Assembly (NCBI RefSeq): GCF_000615765.1
Contig: NZ_BAMI01000015.1
Coordinates: 1-37,129, forward strand
DNA length: 37,129 nucleotides
Direction: 5' to 3'
Origin: Ligilactobacillus equi DSM 15833 = JCM 10991
GTDB taxonomy: Bacteria; Bacillota; Bacilli; Lactobacillales; Lactobacillaceae
Numbering within the stretch: the first letter of the stretch is position 1; each line of letters starts with the position of its first letter. The notes beneath the pieces were generated by a model, which did no database searches, was not told the DNA's origin, and saw only the letters and a list, made by a program, of their open reading frames with translations. Shown here in pieces: positions 37,031 through 37,129 of the stretch. A program made the position numbers and the translations under genes.

Positions 37031-37129
37031 TTATAAATTTATCATTTTTTGATCACCAATTTTATCAAACATCTGTTGAATACTAAGAGCCTCCGATACC
37101 ACTTTATACGTGGTATCTAGGTATTTATA
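37031..37129 (-). CDS. Possible 3' end of a host gene (partial)
   Basis: From the window edge a frame is open for 32 codons to TAA at 37031-37033 (YLDTTYKVVSEALSIQQMFD...). It ends with a plausible helical C-terminus, and a minus-strand terminator lies about 150 bp downstream. It is too short to identify. Confidence 0.35.
   Translation of the reverse strand, partial: YKYLDTTYKVVSEALSIQQMFDKIGDQKMINL

Overview
The window is one complete, integrated temperate siphophage genome (about 36 kb, between attachment-site copies at 348-371 and 36373-36396) with short host flanks. The host is most likely a lactobacillus (Lactobacillaceae). The DNA is AT-rich with strong AGGAGG-type ribosome sites, and the gene set is typical of Lactobacillales phages: GH25 endolysin with an SH3b-like tail, cI-immA switch, ArpU-type late regulator, DUF1056- and DUF771-like proteins, and a P27-type small terminase. 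Species cannot be decided from the sequence.

Layout. The left flank holds the host promoter and tRNA-Ser(CGA), whose 3' end is the integration site. From about 31.8 kb down to 0.6 kb nearly everything reads on the minus strand. The order is: cro-like gene, Bro-N antirepressor, many small membrane or unknown proteins, HNHc-type nuclease, replication initiator with a five-iteron array inside its gene, replication-terminator-like protein, a cluster of tiny genes, an ~800-nt structured non-coding RNA, more small early genes, and the ArpU-type regulator. A late promoter (22093-22124) follows, then HNH, TerS, TerL, DUF1056-like, portal, protease, capsid, connectors, major tail protein, tail chaperones, tape measure, Dit, Tal/tail fibre, holin and endolysin, ending at a strong terminator (519-548). 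The plus-strand module at 31976-36290 holds cI, immA, a small cargo region (secreted protein, lipoprotein, two paralogous basic proteins) and the integrase. The right flank has the displaced tRNA terminator, one small host gene and the end of another.

Most notable points. (1) The coding-poor stretch 26132-26942 has the size, phage context and covarying hairpins of a giant ornate RNA; GOLLD (or ROOL) is the best guess. (2) The capsid gene ends in a textbook -1 frameshift signal (G GGA AAA, 7-nt spacer, GC-rich hairpin) that would add a 47-residue HeH/LEM-type domain, as reported for the head protein of Lactobacillus phage A2. (3) There are tandem iterons in the initiator gene (28255-28371) and 11-bp iterons upstream of the terminase block (21534-21581). 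(4) At least five structural-gene frames are broken, each consistent with loss of one base. This means either sequencing dropouts or decay, and it decides whether the prophage could be functional.

About seventeen small genes (28-53 codons) were read directly from the sequence. Several show ATGA or TAATG coupling with their neighbours.
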